Assembly (NCBI GenBank): GCA_937892275.1 | Contig: CALAVG010000368.1 | Location: forward strand, 1-17,550 | DNA: 17,550 bases | Direction: 5' to 3' | Source of the DNA: an uncultured Methanomicrobiales archaeon | GTDB lineage: Archaea; Thermoplasmatota; Thermoplasmata; Methanomassiliicoccales; Methanomethylophilaceae | Shown: positions 8,845 through 16,787 of the stretch, one piece after another | How positions within the stretch are numbered: position 1 is the stretch's first letter | How the letters are laid out: every line of letters begins with the position of its first letter | The notes under the pieces: generated by a model | The model's database searches: none | What the model was told of the DNA's origin: nothing | What the model saw: the letters and a program-made list of their open reading frames with translations, nothing else | Translations under genes and position numbers: made by a program

Positions 8845-9399
8845 ATGGCAGAGGATTCGATGAAATCGTTCGATAAGAAGGATAGGAGACTGGCACTAGT
8901 GATCGTAGATGTCCAGAAGAAGTTCATCGTGAGTGCTGATGACAGTACTTTGGATTCGGCCAAGCTCCACACGCCGATGATGCTGTCCGTCATCGACAGG
9001 TTCAGGAGGGCAGGGAGGCCGGTCATCTGGATCCTGTACGAGGGGCCAACACATCTGGAAGGTATCACGAATGAGACGTATGAGCTCCTCGACGGATTCT
9101 CGATCGATGAGTCGGATACAGTTGTCATCAAGCATCACATGAACTCATTCAACGAGACCGATCTCGCCAAGATAATCCTCTCGAAGGATTGTGATGCGGC
9201 ACTCCTCATGGGCATGTTCGCCCAATATTGTGTGATGTCCACTTATTGGGGCGCTTTCGATAACGGTGTGTCGCCTTACATGATGAAGGGCGGGCTCATA
9301 AGCACTCAGGAGAGGTTCTGCGATATGGCAGTTGAATTGTGCAAGTACTATACGTCCGAGGAATTGGACGAGAATCTGGAAAGGCACAGGCTCAGATGA
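8845..9399 (+). CDS. Isochorismatase-family cysteine hydrolase
   Basis: This 184-residue protein belongs to the isochorismatase/nicotinamidase-like alpha-beta hydrolases. The family triad is visible: D22 in VIVDVQKKF, K96 in VIKHHMNSF, and nucleophile C129 in GMFAQYCVMSTYWGAF. Members hydrolyse isochorismate, nicotinamide, carbamoylated amines or similar amides; no residue here fixes the substrate. The chosen ATG follows GAGGTG, which overlaps the stop of the permease gene eight bases upstream, so it belongs to the same operon. The frame stays open far upstream inside the permease gene, but that is a shadow frame. The stop directly abuts the stop of the minus-strand gene at 9400. Confidence 0.88.
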   Translation: MAEDSMKSFDKKDRRLALVIVDVQKKFIVSADDSTLDSAKLHTPMMLSVIDRFRRAGRPVIWILYEGPTHLEGITNETYELLDGFSIDESDTVVIKHHMNSFNETDLAKIILSKDCDAALLMGMFAQYCVMSTYWGAFDNGVSPYMMKGGLISTQERFCDMAVELCKYYTSEELDENLERHRLR

Positions 9400-9891
9400 T
9401 CACTGAGTGCGTTCCCTTATACTGTCCTTGATGTCCCTGATGGAGATGTTCTCGATCTTCTCGATGGTGCTCCTCTTGGAGTTGGTGGCAGCCTTCTTGA
9501 CATCATTGATGGTGATGTTCTCCATCGTGTCCTTGGCACCGACCGTTATCGCATTGCGTATGGCCTTGTCACGGGTATCCTCGAACTTGTCGACCACAGC
9601 TCTGACCTCCGGGGACAGCGGTGCCGCATCGATCATAGCTTCGAAGAAGTGCATGAATTCCAGACATCCGGTTATGAAATGCTTTTGGACGTCGTCATCG
9701 TTCAGGATGACGAGCATAGCTTCTCCCAGTTCCTTGGCCTTCATCTTAGTCTCGTCGAGTTTCTCCTCAAGGATCTTATCGGGTGTCTTGAACTCTTCCT
9801 CGGGTTCCTTGCCCTCATCCAGTATGCTCTGGATCATCTCCCTGTTATCGAGGATGAACTTCCTGAACTCTTCGGGATCAGTCTCTGCCAT
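9400..9891 (-). CDS. Uncharacterised acidic helical protein with a C-terminal internal repeat
   Basis: I do not recognise a family for this 163-residue protein. It is charged and predicted largely helical, without a signal peptide or membrane span, so probably cytoplasmic. Residues 123-134 (MENITINDVKKA) and 146-157 (IENISIRDIKDS) are near copies 23 residues apart. The middle has a hydrophobic, phenylalanine-rich patch (residues 71-90). The start at 9891 has no ribosome-binding site, but TATATAT at 9913-9919 lies about 25 bases upstream, which predicts a leaderless mRNA. Codon use looks like that of its neighbours. It stands alone between two plus-strand operons. The coding call rests on its length, start context and tight junction with the hydrolase gene. 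Confidence 0.75.
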   Translation of the reverse strand: MAETDPEEFRKFILDNREMIQSILDEGKEPEEEFKTPDKILEEKLDETKMKAKELGEAMLVILNDDDVQKHFITGCLEFMHFFEAMIDAAPLSPEVRAVVDKFEDTRDKAIRNAITVGAKDTMENITINDVKKAATNSKRSTIEKIENISIRDIKDSIRERTQ

Positions 9892-10071
9892 GTTGAAGAA
9901 AACGCATTCGTGATATATACTGATTGCAGATTATGACAGCATTTCCATTCTCGTTTCTTACCGAATCACGGATCCTCTCCCATATTCTGATGATATCCGT
10001 GGCTATTCGATCCTTCGGACCTATCATCCATTATTTATTCCCAGAGCACTATCCAGCAACCGACTGTTATC
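9892..10071. promoter_or_regulatory. Divergent promoters for the orphan gene and the ABC exporter operon
   Basis: On the minus strand TATATAT (9913-9919) is correctly placed for a leaderless transcript starting at ATG 9891. On the plus strand TTATTTAT (10031-10038) could serve the exporter operon, placing transcription near 10060 with a leader of about 12 bases that lacks a ribosome-binding site. Nothing else was recognised in the gap. Confidence 0.45.
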
Positions 10072-11823
10072 ATGAGCGGCATATTCTCCTTCGTCAGGTT
10101 CTTCCGGAGAACGGAATGGGTCCTAGCGATAGCCGTGCTGCTCATGATCATATTCGAAGTATGGTTGGACCTGGAAGTGCCCGGTTACATGGCAGCGATC
10201 ACCGACGTCATAACCGCGGGCGGAACGGCCGAGGAGGTCCTGGAAAAAGCGATTCCGATGGTACTGTGCGCCATAGGCAGTCTCGCGGTCGGTCTCGTGA
10301 TAAGCGTGACCGTAGGATGGATCTCGTCCTCGGTGGCAAAGACCATCCGCGAAGCGGAGTTCGACCATATACAGAAATTCTCATTCAGCGAGATCGACAG
10401 GATCTCCTCCTACAGTCTCATAACACGTTCCACCAACGATGTCAAACAGATCCAGGATTTCATAGGTATCGCGATGCAATCATTCCTGAGGGCACCGATT
10501 ATCTCTATCTGGGCCATAATCAGGATCAGTCAGAGCGACATGACCTGGACGGCGGCAACGATGGTCGCCGTCGTGGCGATGATCATACTGGTATTCACCG
10601 TGATGCGCCTGACCGCGCCTCTCTACAGGAAGGTTCAGAAGCTCAACGACGGGATCAACGCGATCACGATGGAGATGCTGACCGGACAGAGGGTGATAAG
10701 GGCATACAATGCCGACGAACTCGAGAGGCAGAAGTTCAAGGAGGCCAACGATGCCCTGGCGGACAATAACATCCATGCCATGAGGATAATGGGTACCAAC
10801 GTTCCCCTGAACAGCCTTATCAGGAACGTCCTGACCATGGCGATCTATTGGCTGGGCGCATTCATCATCATAGGCACATCGTCGGAGGATGGACGTCTCG
10901 AGTTGTTCTCGGAGATGATCGTATTCTCCACTTACGCCATCATGGCGTTGAACGGTTTCCGTACATTGGTCCAGGTGTTCAACGTATTCCCGCGTGCTCA
11001 GACATCCCTCGACCGTATCTTCGAGGTCCTTGAAACGGAGCCGTCCATCAGGACAGGTACCGAGAGGGACGGCGACCGTTCCGGTTCCGTCCAGTTCAGG
11101 AACGTAAGCTTCCGTTACGCCGGTTCGTCCACTGATATCCTTACGAACGTAACCTTCCACGCCGATCCCGGGCAGACCGTGGCCATAATCGGGGCGACCG
11201 GATGCGGTAAGACATCACTTGTCAACCTGATACCGAGGTTCTATGACTGTCTCGAAGGAGAGGTGCACGTGGACGGGGTCGATGTAAGGGAATACGATCT
11301 GGATTCGCTGAGATCCAAGATAGGGTTCGCGGCCCAGAGAGCGACCATACTATCGGGCAGCGTCAGAGACAATGTCAATTACGGGATGGGTTCCGAAGAA
11401 CGCGGCGATGAAGATGTCTGGGGCGCTCTGAAGGTCGCATGCATAGACGATTTCATCAGGGACGAGGGAGGATTGGACATCAACCTCTCCGAGGAGGGAA
11501 GGAACATCTCAGGGGGCCAGAAGCAGAGGGTTTCCATAGCGAGGGCCGTCTGCAAGGATCCGGAGATCTACATCTTCGATGACTGTTTCTCGGCGATAGA
11601 CTTCCGTACGGATCTGGAGGTACGCAGGAGACTGAGAGAGCGCACGAAGGATTCCACGGTCATATTGGTCACACAGAGGATCGGTACTGCAAGGGGTGCC
11701 GACAAGATCGTCGTCATGGACGACGGTGAGATAGTGGACCAAGGCACACATTCAGAACTGTTGGAAAGATGCAGCCTGTACAGGGAGATAGCCGAATCCC
11801 AGAGGACGGGTGATGAGCTATGA
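10072..11823 (+). CDS. Heterodimeric ABC exporter half-transporter, subunit with degenerate catalytic residues
   Basis: This 583-residue protein fuses a six-span type IV exporter membrane domain (about residues 1-310) to a nucleotide-binding domain. Walker A is GATGCGKTS (374-382) and the signature ISGGQKQR is intact (S480-Q483). The residue after Walker B is Asp (IFDD, D503-D504) rather than the catalytic Glu, and the switch histidine is replaced by Q535 in LVTQR. In heterodimeric exporters such as TM287/288 and BmrCD, this pattern marks the subunit contributing Walker motifs to the degenerate ATP site and the good signature to the active site. The stop overlaps the next gene by four bases (ATGA). 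The ATG has no ribosome-binding site, consistent with a very short leader. Substrate is unknown; multidrug or lipid export is usual. Confidence 0.92.
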   Translation: MSGIFSFVRFFRRTEWVLAIAVLLMIIFEVWLDLEVPGYMAAITDVITAGGTAEEVLEKAIPMVLCAIGSLAVGLVISVTVGWISSSVAKTIREAEFDHIQKFSFSEIDRISSYSLITRSTNDVKQIQDFIGIAMQSFLRAPIISIWAIIRISQSDMTWTAATMVAVVAMIILVFTVMRLTAPLYRKVQKLNDGINAITMEMLTGQRVIRAYNADELERQKFKEANDALADNNIHAMRIMGTNVPLNSLIRNVLTMAIYWLGAFIIIGTSSEDGRLELFSEMIVFSTYAIMALNGFRTLVQVFNVFPRAQTSLDRIFEVLETEPSIRTGTERDGDRSGSVQFRNVSFRYAGSSTDILTNVTFHADPGQTVAIIGATGCGKTSLVNLIPRFYDCLEGEVHVDGVDVREYDLDSLRSKIGFAAQRATILSGSVRDNVNYGMGSEERGDEDVWGALKVACIDDFIRDEGGLDINLSEEGRNISGGQKQRVSIARAVCKDPEIYIFDDCFSAIDFRTDLEVRRRLRERTKDSTVILVTQRIGTARGADKIVVMDDGEIVDQGTHSELLERCSLYREIAESQRTGDEL

Positions 11824-13628
11824 GCGACAGGCAGCCGCGCAACAGCGGACACGCACGTGGATCCATGTATGGCAGGGAGAAGCCAAGGTCCATGAGGGAC
11901 GCATGGTCGATAATCTTCAGATACATCTACGGGTACAGAGGGGTGTTCCTCCTTGCGGTCATCATGATACTGGCAGAGACGGTGCTCACGTCGCTTGCAC
12001 CGGAGTATCTGGGAAGCATGACGGATATCATAGAGGAAGGACTCCATTCGGGCGATATAGATCTGGACGCGGTCACTTGGAACGCCCTCGTGGCCTTCGT
12101 CCTCTACGCATCATCTACCTTGGCTATGTACATGCGCCAGTTTTGGATGGCAGGCATCGCTCAGAACGTCTCACGCAAGATGAGGTTCGATCTGCAATCC
12201 AAGATGGACCGTCTGCCGATGAGGTTCTTCGACGGTTGCCGGAAAGGGGACGTGATGAGCAGGTTCACCAACGATACCGACACCGTAGGTTCCGCTCTGG
12301 GAAGGTCCCTTCCTATATTCACGCACGGCGTCATGCTCTTCTTCGTACTGATAGCGATAATGCTGATAATGAACGTAACATTGGCGCTCGTCTCAATGGT
12401 ATCCGCATTCTTGGGAATGATAATGGCCGCTATCGTTGTGAGGATCACCCGGAAATACTACCGTTCCCAGCAGAGGAACATCGGCAATATGTACGGATTG
12501 ATCTCAGAGCTGTACACCACGCACGATGTAGTCATCGCATATTCCGCCACCGGTAAGAACAAGGCAAGATTCGACGAGATCAACGAGTCCCTCCGTGCGA
12601 GCGGATTCCGTTCCGAGGTAACCATGGGATTGCTCCCGGCGGTGATGAAGTTCTTCGGTAACATAGGTTACGTAGCGGTCTGCATCGTAGGTGCGGTGAT
12701 GGTCATAGATGGGCAGATAACCATCGGAATGGTCGTTGCTTTCATCCTTTACGTGAAGCTGTTCTCGGGACCGCTGGACATGATAGCGCATTCACTCGGG
12801 AGTCTGCAGTCTGCAGGTGCCGGAGCAGAGAGGATCTACGACTTCCTTTCGATGGCGGAGATGGAGCCTGACACCAAGGACTTGAAGATAGAAGATGTCA
12901 AAGGCAAGGTGGAGTTCAGGGACGTCCACTTCGGATACAACGAGGGCACCGAGACTATCAAGGGATTCACCGCCACGGTGGAGCCCGGACAGAAGGTGGC
13001 CATAGTCGGGGCCACCGGTGCAGGCAAGACCACTACGGTGAATCTGCTGATGAGGTTCTACGAGATCAGCAAGGGCGACATAACGATCGACGGGGTCTCC
13101 ATCAAGGATATGAGGCGTAGGGATCTCCGCGACCTGTTCTGCATGGTGCTGCAGGATACGTGGCTGTTCGAAGGCACCATCAGGGAGAACATCGCATACT
13201 GCAGGGATGTCTCCGAGGAGGAGGTCATGGAGGCCTGCAGGATGGTCGGTCTGGAGGCATTCATAGAATCCTTGCCCGACGGTCTGAACACATTGGTCGG
13301 TTCCAAGAAGACCCTTTCGGAGGGTCAGAGGCAGCAGATATGCATAGCGAGGGCTTTGGTCGACAAATCTCCGATGCTCATCCTTGATGAAGCGACGAGT
13401 TCCGTCGACACCCGTACAGAGGTCGTCATCCAGAATGCGATCGATGCGATGATGCGCGGCAGGACCTCCTTCGTCATAGCCCACAGGCTGTCCACCGTAC
13501 GCAATGCGGATATGATCCTCGTCATGAAGGACGGCAACATAGTCGAGAAGGGCACCCATTACGAACTGTTGAAGAAGGATGGGGTCTACTCGGATCTGTA
13601 CAGGTCCCAGTTCGAATCCGGCGAATGA
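11820..13628 (+). CDS. Heterodimeric ABC exporter half-transporter, subunit with intact catalytic residues
   Basis: This 602-residue partner has an N-terminal basic extension of about 30 residues, a six-span membrane domain and a nucleotide-binding domain. Walker A is GATGAGKTT (from residue 397), Walker B with catalytic glutamate is MLILDE (D523-E524), and the switch histidine is H555 in VIAHRLST. Its signature is altered to LSEGQ (S500-E501-G502-Q503). The two subunits' defects are therefore complementary: this protein's Walker motifs with the partner's normal signature make one active site. The four-base ATGA overlap supports equal production. Its stop abuts the stop of the minus-strand lipid kinase. 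It resembles YheH/LmrD-type multidrug exporters, but the substrate is not determinable. Confidence 0.93.
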   Translation: MSDRQPRNSGHARGSMYGREKPRSMRDAWSIIFRYIYGYRGVFLLAVIMILAETVLTSLAPEYLGSMTDIIEEGLHSGDIDLDAVTWNALVAFVLYASSTLAMYMRQFWMAGIAQNVSRKMRFDLQSKMDRLPMRFFDGCRKGDVMSRFTNDTDTVGSALGRSLPIFTHGVMLFFVLIAIMLIMNVTLALVSMVSAFLGMIMAAIVVRITRKYYRSQQRNIGNMYGLISELYTTHDVVIAYSATGKNKARFDEINESLRASGFRSEVTMGLLPAVMKFFGNIGYVAVCIVGAVMVIDGQITIGMVVAFILYVKLFSGPLDMIAHSLGSLQSAGAGAERIYDFLSMAEMEPDTKDLKIEDVKGKVEFRDVHFGYNEGTETIKGFTATVEPGQKVAIVGATGAGKTTTVNLLMRFYEISKGDITIDGVSIKDMRRRDLRDLFCMVLQDTWLFEGTIRENIAYCRDVSEEEVMEACRMVGLEAFIESLPDGLNTLVGSKKTLSEGQRQQICIARALVDKSPMLILDEATSSVDTRTEVVIQNAIDAMMRGRTSFVIAHRLSTVRNADMILVMKDGNIVEKGTHYELLKKDGVYSDLYRSQFESGE

Positions 13629-14507
13629 TCATTCGACCAGGAACTCGAGCTTCTGCTTCAGGACCTTCACATCGAACACATCGAAGTCGATGACCTCCCC
13701 GTCCAGGTTGCAGGTGGCTGTCTTTTCGGGGATTATCGTGCATTCGGTGAACTGGAACTTGTCGACGTTGGGCTGGAAATCGAGACGTCCCCTGATGATC
13801 GCAAACAGGTTCAGGAGCCTCCTGATGACCGAGCTCTTTTTGATCACAACGACCTCCATGACACCGTCCGTCATCGAGGACAGTTTGGTCACGCACATGC
13901 CTCCTCCTGCACTTCCCGTACAGAAAACTCCGATGAACTCCGTCTCGTAACCGATCTCCTTGCCGTCGATCTTCAGGGTGTAGTTCCTCCTGTTGATGTG
14001 AGTGAGCAGTCCGGGGATCGTTCTTCCGTAGGAGCAACCGGTCTCCTTGTGCTTGATGACCATGTCCGCCGGGAAACCGAAGGCGCCGATCAGGGTCATG
14101 GTGTACGTGTCGTTGACCCTTGCGCAGTCCACTTTCCTTCTGTTCCCGTTCTTAATGATGCTGACGATCTTCTCCTCGGAGAAGTCCGCCCCGTATATCC
14201 CCTTGTAGAGGTCGTTCCCCGTTCCGTACGGGAGGATCGCCAATGAGATGTCCTTCTCCCAAATGCTGTTGATGGCTTCAAAAAGTGTACCGTCACCAGA
14301 TGCGACGACGATGGTGTCGCAGTGGTCAGCTAGCTCTGCGGCCAATGTGCAGGCGTCGCCCGGCCCCTGGGTCTCGCGGTAATCGTATTCGATCCCCTCT
14401 TTCGTCAAGAGAGAAAGGAAACTCTTCATCTTTCCCTCGTGGTCCTTTTTTCCGGAATTGGGATTGTGGATTACCCCGATCATCAAGCCTGGTATTGTTT
14501 CCATCAT
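13629..14507 (-). CDS. Diacylglycerol/lipid kinase family protein (YegS/DgkB-like)
   Basis: With the start at ATG 14507 this is a 292-residue protein of the DAG/sphingosine kinase superfamily, which phosphorylates lipid hydroxyls using ATP. The family blocks are present: NPNSGKK (residues 15-21), the nucleotide-binding block VVASGDGTLFEA (67-78), LPYGTGNDLYKG, and a C-terminal beta region containing DGEVID. The usual GGDGT is SGDGT here (S70), a mild change. No membrane span is seen, so it probably acts at the membrane face, perhaps in archaeal ether-lipid recycling (inference). Upstream in-frame starts at 14549 and 14525 are less likely: no ribosome-binding site precedes any of them, and a TATA-like GATTATAG lies about 25 bases before 14507, suggesting a leaderless start. 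ATG 14504 and 14483 are alternatives. Confidence 0.87.
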   Translation of the reverse strand: MMETIPGLMIGVIHNPNSGKKDHEGKMKSFLSLLTKEGIEYDYRETQGPGDACTLAAELADHCDTIVVASGDGTLFEAINSIWEKDISLAILPYGTGNDLYKGIYGADFSEEKIVSIIKNGNRRKVDCARVNDTYTMTLIGAFGFPADMVIKHKETGCSYGRTIPGLLTHINRRNYTLKIDGKEIGYETEFIGVFCTGSAGGGMCVTKLSSMTDGVMEVVVIKKSSVIRRLLNLFAIIRGRLDFQPNVDKFQFTECTIIPEKTATCNLDGEVIDFDVFDVKVLKQKLEFLVE

Positions 14508-14595
14508 ATAAGTTATTGCAATCATTTGTACTATAATCAGCAACGTCAACCGGAACTATCATCGGGGTTAAATCTGAGTTATATGATTCTGAACC
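14508..14595. promoter_or_regulatory. Divergent promoter between the lipid kinase and gltS
   Basis: The symmetric CTATAAT at 14531-14537 could serve as a TATA box in either direction. TTATAT at 14579-14584 is a second plus-strand candidate and would give transcription near 14605, after the GTG start of gltS but before its internal ATG at 14617. No ribosome-binding site is visible for either gene. Confidence 0.4.
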
Positions 14596-15774
14596 GTGCA
14601 GCAGATAACCTTGGACATGTTCGAAAGCGCCGCCATCGGAGCTCTGGTACTTGTAGCGGGTATACTGCTCGTCAAACGTTTCAGATTGTTCCGCAGATAC
14701 TACATCCCCGCGGCGGTCGTTGGAGGGATACTGTTCTCTGTCCTGATGCTCGTGATATATGAGACCGTGGACATCGAGGTGGATTTCGACGGCACGATCA
14801 AGGACATCTGCATGAACCTGTTCTTCTGTTCCATAGGATTCATGGCATCGATATCCATGATGAGGTCCGGAGGTAGGGTCCTCCTGATCGTCACGGGACT
14901 GGTAGGTGTGCTGATCGTATTGCAGAACATCGTGGGCATGGGATGCGCCGTCATGTTCGGTCTTGAACCAGGTTATGGTCTGGCCATGGGCTCCATATCC
15001 CTTATTGGCGGATTGGGCACCTCTGCCGCATACGGTCCGATACTCGTGAACGACCACGGTCTTGTAGGTGCGGACGTCATCGCGGTAGCCAGCGCGACGA
15101 TCGGTCTGGCCACGGCCGGATTCATCGGTGGACCTCTGGCCAGGCGTCTGATCAAGAAGAACGGTCTCAGATCGTTCGAGAAGGACAGGAAGGAGGTCTA
15201 CAGGGAGAAGAAGGTGCTGGACAATGAGGCATTGCTCCACGCCATGATCCTTCTGGTGATATGTGTAGGGATCGGAGTGGTCCTCAATCAGGCGTTCGAG
15301 TCCATAGGTCTGTCCTTCCCGGCATATTTCGGAGGATTGATCCTGGCAGTAATCGTCAGGAACATCGCCGATGTGAAGAAGATCGAGCTCCCTGTGCAGG
15401 AGATAGAGGTGCTCGGATGGCTGGCCCTGTGCCTATTCCTGTCGATGGCCCTCATGAGCATTAAGCTGTGGCAGATATCCGGACTTGCAGGTGCGATGGT
15501 CGCCACCCTGCTGATACAGTTCATCGTGCTGATCCTGTTCTCATACTACGTGGTGTTCAGGGTCACCGGGAAGGATTACGAGTCAGCGGCATTATCGTCG
15601 GGTGTCGTCGGTTTCGGGATCGGTGCAACGCCCAACGCCGTCGCCAATGTGGAGGCGATCAAGAAGGAGCACGGTCCTGCACCGGTCGCCACGTTCGTGG
15701 TGCCGCTGGTGGGAGGGATATTCCTGGATGTCATGAATGTCACCGTGCTGACCATTCTGCTGAATGTGATCTGA
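14596..15774 (+). CDS. gltS: Sodium/glutamate symporter (ESS family, GltS)
   Basis: This 392-residue integral membrane protein matches GltS along its length; family members are about 400 residues and import glutamate with sodium. The two inverted-half signature loops are clear: GSISLIGGLGTSAAYGP in the first half and GFGIGATPNAVANVEAI in the second. Other matching blocks are YIPAAVVGGIL near the N-terminus, LALCLFLSMALMSIKLW, and the terminal VPLVGGIFLDVMNV. The frame opens at GTG 14596; ATG 14617 (residue 8, MFESAAIG) aligns better with the usual family start and fits the TATA box at 14579-14584, so the true start is uncertain. It stands alone, followed by a short hairpin. Substrate specificity for glutamate is inferred from family membership. 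Confidence 0.92.
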   Translation: MQQITLDMFESAAIGALVLVAGILLVKRFRLFRRYYIPAAVVGGILFSVLMLVIYETVDIEVDFDGTIKDICMNLFFCSIGFMASISMMRSGGRVLLIVTGLVGVLIVLQNIVGMGCAVMFGLEPGYGLAMGSISLIGGLGTSAAYGPILVNDHGLVGADVIAVASATIGLATAGFIGGPLARRLIKKNGLRSFEKDRKEVYREKKVLDNEALLHAMILLVICVGIGVVLNQAFESIGLSFPAYFGGLILAVIVRNIADVKKIELPVQEIEVLGWLALCLFLSMALMSIKLWQISGLAGAMVATLLIQFIVLILFSYYVVFRVTGKDYESAALSSGVVGFGIGATPNAVANVEAIKKEHGPAPVATFVVPLVGGIFLDVMNVTVLTILLNVI

Positions 15775-15790
15775 ATGCTCCAAGCATTTT
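15774..15790 (+). terminator. Short hairpin with T-run after gltS
   Basis: AATGCT (15774-15779) pairs with AGCATT (15783-15788) around a three-base loop, followed by TT, directly at the gltS stop. It is a weak terminator-like structure; archaeal termination mainly needs the T-run, so this is a modest call. Confidence 0.3.
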
Positions 15791-15847
15791 GAAATACGGA
15801 CTTCCTATAATCAAAAATGAAGCTGGCCGTCATCGTCTGTCAGTGCT

Positions 15848-16027
15848 TCAATCGTTGTCCCTGATGTTCATCCTCAGGCTGCGGAGCGGATCCTTGAACG
15901 AATAGGTCATCCCTTTGGTGTTCCCGTTCTTCTCTATCAGGTCCGCCTCGACAAGATGGTTCAAGATCTTCCGGAGGGTTTGGCTGCCCTCGATGATTGG
16001 TGTGATAACACACTCATAATATTCAGA
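15848..16027 (-). pseudogene. Winged-helix C-terminal remnant
   Basis: Read on the minus strand, this stretch gives about 59 residues ending in TGA. The core TLRKILNHLVEADLIEKNGN followed by TKGMTYSFKDPLRSLR has the recognition-helix and wing pattern of a winged-helix domain. No start codon with a ribosome-binding site precedes it, and the frame merges upstream into the end of the cyclophilin-fold gene at 16030, so it looks like the tail of a lost gene. A leading part SEYYECVITPIIEGSQ suggests homology may begin near 16027. Parent family not identified. It might have belonged to a DNA-binding or ATPase-linked gene like those common in these genomes. Confidence 0.5.
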
Positions 16028-16029
16028 TT

Positions 16030-16530
16030 TCAGTTGACAATTTTCTCGACGGACAGCTCCAGTGTGATGTCACCGCTCCCGAGGAACTCCTTCATGGAAT
16101 CGGCGGAAGCATTCTTCACTTTTGCGAGCGAGGTGTACTGCCATGAGTTGCTGCCATAGAACATCACGATGCTCTTCCCGTTGTAAAGTACAATGTCGCC
16201 TGGTCCGGTTACCGTGCTGACATCAGATCTTGTGAGCTTGATACCCATGTCTCCGACCTTCTCGAATCCTCCGTAATCCTGCAATCTTATGGACAGAGGG
16301 GAGTCCTCCAACACCATGATGAGCTCTTTCGCTGCATCGGTCTCTGCAAGATCGGCATAGACGGTGCCGTTGGGTCCGGAGATCCTCAGGATGTATTCAT
16401 CAGGATCCACATCAGGTACCACTGGATCGGGGGAGGGATTGTCGGAATTGTTCATCAGGATGATAATGCCTCCTGCTATCAGAGCTATCGCTGCTACTGC
16501 GGCTATGGCCAAATATGTTTTTGGGATCAT
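16030..16530 (-). CDS. Membrane-anchored cyclophilin-like fold protein
   Basis: This 166-residue protein has an N-terminal membrane anchor (residues 7-27, LAIAAVAAIALIAGGIIILM) followed by a Pro/Asp-rich spacer and an outward-facing domain. The segment from LEDSPLSIRLQDYGGFEKVG through GDIVLYNGKSIVMFYGSN to WQYTSLAKV matches the cyclophilin-like fold family (often annotated DUF/cyclophil_like) in pattern: buried strand, GDI.LYNG, then an aromatic strand. Proteins of this type are usually small, and their function is not settled; peptidyl-prolyl isomerase activity should not be assumed. No lipobox cysteine is seen. The ATG has GGAGATGTGA upstream. A minus-strand TATA candidate (CTTATACT) lies near 16600. 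Confidence 0.75.
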   Translation of the reverse strand: MIPKTYLAIAAVAAIALIAGGIIILMNNSDNPSPDPVVPDVDPDEYILRISGPNGTVYADLAETDAAKELIMVLEDSPLSIRLQDYGGFEKVGDMGIKLTRSDVSTVTGPGDIVLYNGKSIVMFYGSNSWQYTSLAKVKNASADSMKEFLGSGDITLELSVEKIVN

Positions 16531-16787
16531 CGCTCACATCTCCGTTCAAGGGGCTCATGTACATCAAAACCCTGCTATTCCAAATATGGTGGATGGAGTA
16601 TAAGCTTGATACCCTCAACGGCCTCTTTTCACTATGTTGCTCCTATAAACCAGAAGAACCCCCTTTTCAAGCAGGGGCCGATGAATGATCTGGTGATGAG
16701 AAATGGATGCAACCGCTAGAACACTTAAGATATTGATGGAAATCAGGATTAAGGTAATCAAACCGTATAACTCATCCTTATTTATTC
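16531..16787. other. Intergenic region, mostly without recognised features
   Basis: The region includes the probable minus-strand promoter of the cyclophilin-fold gene near 16597-16606 and a C-run/G-run pair (CCCCC at about 16660, GGGG at about 16675) that could form a weak hairpin. I see no tRNA, no conserved ORF and no insertion-sequence ends. Confidence 0.4.

Noticed and set aside
9924..10769. Plus-strand open frame overlapping the first ABC exporter gene
   Set aside because: Most of it lies over the exporter in another frame and is an Arg/Asp/His/Gly-rich shadow translation.
12792..13559. Open minus-strand frame of 255 codons inside the second ABC exporter gene
   Set aside because: It is antisense to a clearly conserved nucleotide-binding domain and has the His/Asp/Arg-rich composition of a shadow frame.
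15817..15864. Short ORF MKLAVIVCQCFNRCP with three cysteines after gltS
   Set aside because: Only 15 codons, the TATA-like sequence is too close to its ATG, there is no ribosome-binding site, and it overlaps the winged-helix remnant; probably chance.
16640..16690. RNA gene or strong terminator around the C-run and G-run
   Set aside because: Only a four- to five-base pairing with no cloverleaf or conserved features.
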